DNA of 64,000 bases from Bradyrhizobium sp. Ai1a-2 (lineage in GTDB: Bacteria; Pseudomonadota; Alphaproteobacteria; Rhizobiales; Xanthobacteraceae). Made by a program: the position numbers and the translations under genes. The notes beneath the pieces were generated by a model. That model ran no database searches. It was not told the DNA's origin and saw only the letters and a list, made by a program, of their open reading frames with translations. Where the stretch lies: contig NZ_AUEZ01000001.1 of NCBI RefSeq assembly GCF_000426245.1, forward strand, positions 62,001-126,000. Reading direction: 5' to 3'. This document shows positions 61,642-64,000 of the stretch, one piece after another; the first letter of the stretch is position 1, and every line of letters starts with the position of its first letter.

Positions 61642-63120
61642 CTAGAAGGCGTTACGCGCCCGCAATACCTCCAACGGGGTCCGAAGGAGAATTGCGAGAT
61701 CCAATCGTAGACTCCAGTTATCGATGTACCACACGTCGTATTCGACGCGTTGCTCGATCAGGGCCGTTGTGGGCGTCGGACCTCGGCAACCATGGATTTG
61801 CGCCCAACCGGTCAGCCCCGGCTTGACCCGTCGCCGGAAGGCGTATTGCTGGACCGCCTTGTCGAATTGACTGTCGTGCGCCATCGCATGCGGCCGTGGT
61901 CCAATCAAGGACATGCTGCCCTCCAGCACATTCAGGAGCTGCGGCAGCTCGTCTATGCTCGTCCTGCGGAGCCACTTGCCAATCCGCGTCACGCGGCTGT
62001 CAACGGCTTTGGCTTGCGTGACCGAGGGTCCATTCTCGAGGACGGACATGGTGCGAAACTTGTAGATCGCAAAGCTCCGGCCGTTGAAGCCGCAGCGCTG
62101 CTGTCTGAAAAGGACGGGACCTCGCGAGTCCAGCTTGATGACGGCGGCGACTGCCGCCAGCAGCGGCGCCAACATGATTAGGCAAGTTCCGGCGCCGATC
62201 AGATCAACGCATCGCTTGGCGGCGCGCTGAATCGGGGTAAGAGGCCCGCGCTGGACCTCAACGCCTATGGCGCTTCCAAGGTCTCGGGTCGGTTGTGCGA
62301 ACATCTCCGATGCAGCCCCGACCGGAACGAAGACCACCGGAAACGGCAAGACTTTCAGCTCGGCAACGAATTCACGCAATTCGCGCCATCGGTTCGGATC
62401 CGCTTCGACAATGATCTCTTCGATGTCGAAGCCGCGTGCGTGCTGGACTACAAGGGCGCTAAGCCGCTTGCGGTAGCTTGCCTTGGCACCTGGCCGAGGC
62501 AGGCTGAAATGTCCCGCCAAGCGAAGCCCCACTGCTGTGAGCGCCTGCGCCAGCCCGGTGTCGTGCGATTGCGCCTGGTCCGTGATCAGCACCACATTGC
62601 CGCCGGAAAATTTCCGGTCGCTGAGGCCCTTCAAGAGCAGGGCTCTCATGATGACCCGATGTCCGATCAGCATCGCCAGGCCGACGACAGCGAAGGCCGC
62701 GCCGGCGCCGCGGGAGATTTCGGCGCCAATGTTGAGGGCACCGACAGCGCTGCCGAGCAGAGCGAACACGAACAACCAGGAGAGGCAAACGGCTTGGACT
62801 TGACGGCGAAGCGCAAGAAGCTCAGGCGGCCTGTACATGCCTCGCATCTTCAGCAGTGATACGCAGAGTGCCGACACGACGATCGCGGAACCTATGGCCT
62901 TACCGACATCGGCCGTGGTCCAGTCCACATAGAGCCGATAAAGCAGTGTCGAAACAATGCTGGCGATCACGATGATCGCGACGTCGCTGCAGCTCGCGAG
63001 CAGCTCGATGGAGCGATAGCGGATCGGCCATTTTCGTTCGGACCTCAGCGGTGGACTGAAGCTACGAGCGGCAAATTCGCCGTGGACGTCCGCTGCAATA
63101 TTGCGGGTTATGAAATTCAT
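61642..63120 (-). CDS. Undecaprenyl-phosphate sugar phosphotransferase (WcaJ/ExoY-like)
   Basis: 492 residues. Four to five N-terminal membrane helices (about 38-165), a cytoplasmic CoA-binding-like domain, and a C-terminal bacterial sugar transferase domain with KRCVDLIGAG, KFRTM, TRIGKWLRRTSIDELPQLLNVLEGSMSLIGPRP and PGLTGWAQIHG. It transfers sugar-1-phosphate from a UDP-sugar to the lipid carrier, starting exopolysaccharide repeat-unit synthesis. The upstream region (63121-63519) is AT-rich. Confidence 0.95.
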   Translation of the reverse strand: MNFITRNIAADVHGEFAARSFSPPLRSERKWPIRYRSIELLASCSDVAIIVIASIVSTLLYRLYVDWTTADVGKAIGSAIVVSALCVSLLKMRGMYRPPELLALRRQVQAVCLSWLFVFALLGSAVGALNIGAEISRGAGAAFAVVGLAMLIGHRVIMRALLLKGLSDRKFSGGNVVLITDQAQSHDTGLAQALTAVGLRLAGHFSLPRPGAKASYRKRLSALVVQHARGFDIEEIIVEADPNRWRELREFVAELKVLPFPVVFVPVGAASEMFAQPTRDLGSAIGVEVQRGPLTPIQRAAKRCVDLIGAGTCLIMLAPLLAAVAAVIKLDSRGPVLFRQQRCGFNGRSFAIYKFRTMSVLENGPSVTQAKAVDSRVTRIGKWLRRTSIDELPQLLNVLEGSMSLIGPRPHAMAHDSQFDKAVQQYAFRRRVKPGLTGWAQIHGCRGPTPTTALIEQRVEYDVWYIDNWSLRLDLAILLRTPLEVLRARNAF

Positions 63121-63519
63121 GGCTGTCTGAAATGATCAAGTGGGTCTGTCTTAACCATTATTTAATGTATAATAATCTATTAAATAGGGCAACGATTAAT
63201 TGCGGAATTAAATAAATTAAATGTGTGCCCTTGACGCTCGCCTGGAGCGGCTTGTGCGTCCACGGCGCGCTTCATCCAGGTGCAGTGAGGCCAGGCGATG
63301 GAGTATCGGACGAGCGGCGCGGCGCCGCGGTGAACGATGCACGTTCAGCTCACCGATTCCGATTGTCCAGAATCAAACAGCAGGCCCCGCACGCAATCAG
63401 TTGGAAGCAGGCGCTCCCTTGCTCTGCATCGCCGGGGTCGCGGTCTCCCGATCAATCGACGCGTGATCTCCTCGCTGGAGATCACGCGCGCCAGCAGCGC
63501 GCCGACCAAGCACAACTGA
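63121..63519. other. AT-rich promoter region, no gene
   Basis: 399 bp between the sugar transferase start and the export protein stop. 63150-63225 is a run of AT-rich sequence (TTAATGTATAATAATCTATT). Several short ORFs lack support. It should contain the promoter of the sugar transferase. Confidence 0.6.
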
Positions 63520-64000
63520 CTACTGAGTGACCCCCGTAATTGGCTGGGGTGTCGTGATGACGGTGGTTGATCCGCCGTGGGTAGCGGCCTTGAGTGCGTA
63601 GCCGTTGGTCGCGTAGATGATCGGGTCGTTTGCCGTGGCCAGGACCGTTCGCAGGAAATTCAGGAATTTGGTGGTCTCGACCGTAGTCGAATTCGACGTA
63701 TAGATGACGTCCTTGTTCCGCATCTCAAAGGTTTGAGTGAGGAAATAACCCGAAGGATCGCGCAAATTGATCAGATAGATTATGGGAATGATCGGGCCCT
63801 TAAAGGGTCTGCAATCGACGCCCATTTCCTTGGCGACTTCGCGCGTCTCGCCCCGATACAGGAAGACTGACGATGGATCCGCCAACGCATCGTTCATGCC
63901 GCCCTGCTTGCCTATCGCCTCGGCCAGCGAGATGCGCCACGCATCGAACTTGAATTGTCCCTGAAGGCCGGACGCACCGAACGCGACGAAGGTCTGCGGC
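63520..64000 (-). CDS. Polysaccharide export protein, Wza-like (5' end outside window)
   Basis: The frame stays open to the right edge, so about 160 C-terminal residues are seen. The SLBB-type segment FDAWRISLAEAIGKQGGMNDALADPSSVFLYRGETREVA and the later YFLTQTFEMRNKDVIYTSNS match outer-membrane polysaccharide export (Wza/ExoF) proteins. Shadowing short ORFs that start at 63897 are internal. It is leftward like the sugar transferase and probably part of the same exopolysaccharide locus. Confidence 0.85.
   Translation of the reverse strand, partial: PQTFVAFGASGLQGQFKFDAWRISLAEAIGKQGGMNDALADPSSVFLYRGETREVAKEMGVDCRPFKGPIIPIIYLINLRDPSGYFLTQTFEMRNKDVIYTSNSTTVETTKFLNFLRTVLATANDPIIYATNGYALKAATHGGSTTVITTPQPITGVTQ

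Overview
The window is high-GC alphaproteobacterial chromosome. The order fixL-fixJ-response regulator-fixK2 facing fixNOQP-fixGHIS is the arrangement known from Bradyrhizobium and close relatives (Bradyrhizobiaceae), and FixL, FixJ, FixK2, FixN, FixQ and FixI have lengths at or near those of Bradyrhizobium. No tRNA, rRNA, CRISPR array, insertion sequence or prophage was recognised. The left edge cuts a cytochrome P450 gene and the right edge cuts a polysaccharide export gene.

Region 1 (1-20.7 kb) is a microoxic respiration island. FixL (heme-PAS kinase) and FixJ feed fixK2, which has a perfect 20-nt palindrome in its promoter that I read as the FixJ site. Nine FixK/FNR-type boxes (TTGN-N6-NCAA class) stand in front of a receiver-only regulator, two CBS-domain genes, a DUF883-like/holin-like pair, a small c-type cytochrome together with a divergent [4Fe-4S] Fnr-type regulator, an unannotated 46-residue membrane protein, fixNOQP, fixGHIS and a DUF6455 gene. 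In every case the box sits so that a start site 41.5 bp from its centre gives a 17-47 nt leader. A large ADP-forming acyl-CoA synthetase/GNAT fusion also lies here.

Region 2 (20.8-35.2 kb) is mixed: 3-hydroxyacyl-CoA dehydrogenase, an orphan branched-chain-type binding protein divergent from an acyl-CoA synthetase, a membrane acyltransferase, a large membrane protein of unknown function with locally lower GC, a GGDEF cyclase, a dodecin, an HbpS-like secreted protein and a secreted beta-propeller. At 33.6-35.2 kb a ModE-like DNA-binding-only regulator lies next to a divergent gene pair whose shared promoter contains two molybdate (ModE) boxes.

Region 3 (35.2-50.4 kb) is a CoA-thioester catabolic island: PadR regulator, acyl-CoA synthetase, VOC protein, DsbA-like isomerase, class III CoA transferase, GST, atypical SDR, two adjacent acyl-CoA dehydrogenases, thiolase, nitronate monooxygenase-like protein, an orphan binding protein, a crotonase and an aldo/keto reductase. 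The substrate cannot be read from sequence.

Region 4 (50.4-64 kb) starts with a FabF-like synthase, then a CobW/COG0523 metallochaperone GTPase translationally coupled to a 1699-residue protein with a dimethylformamidase-like domain and three DUF4082 repeats. Beyond it comes an AT-rich surface-polysaccharide zone with two H-NS paralogues, a zinc-ribbon protein, a WcaJ/ExoY-type sugar transferase and a Wza-like export protein. Interspersed palindromic repeats occur in several gaps; two copies bracket fixK2.
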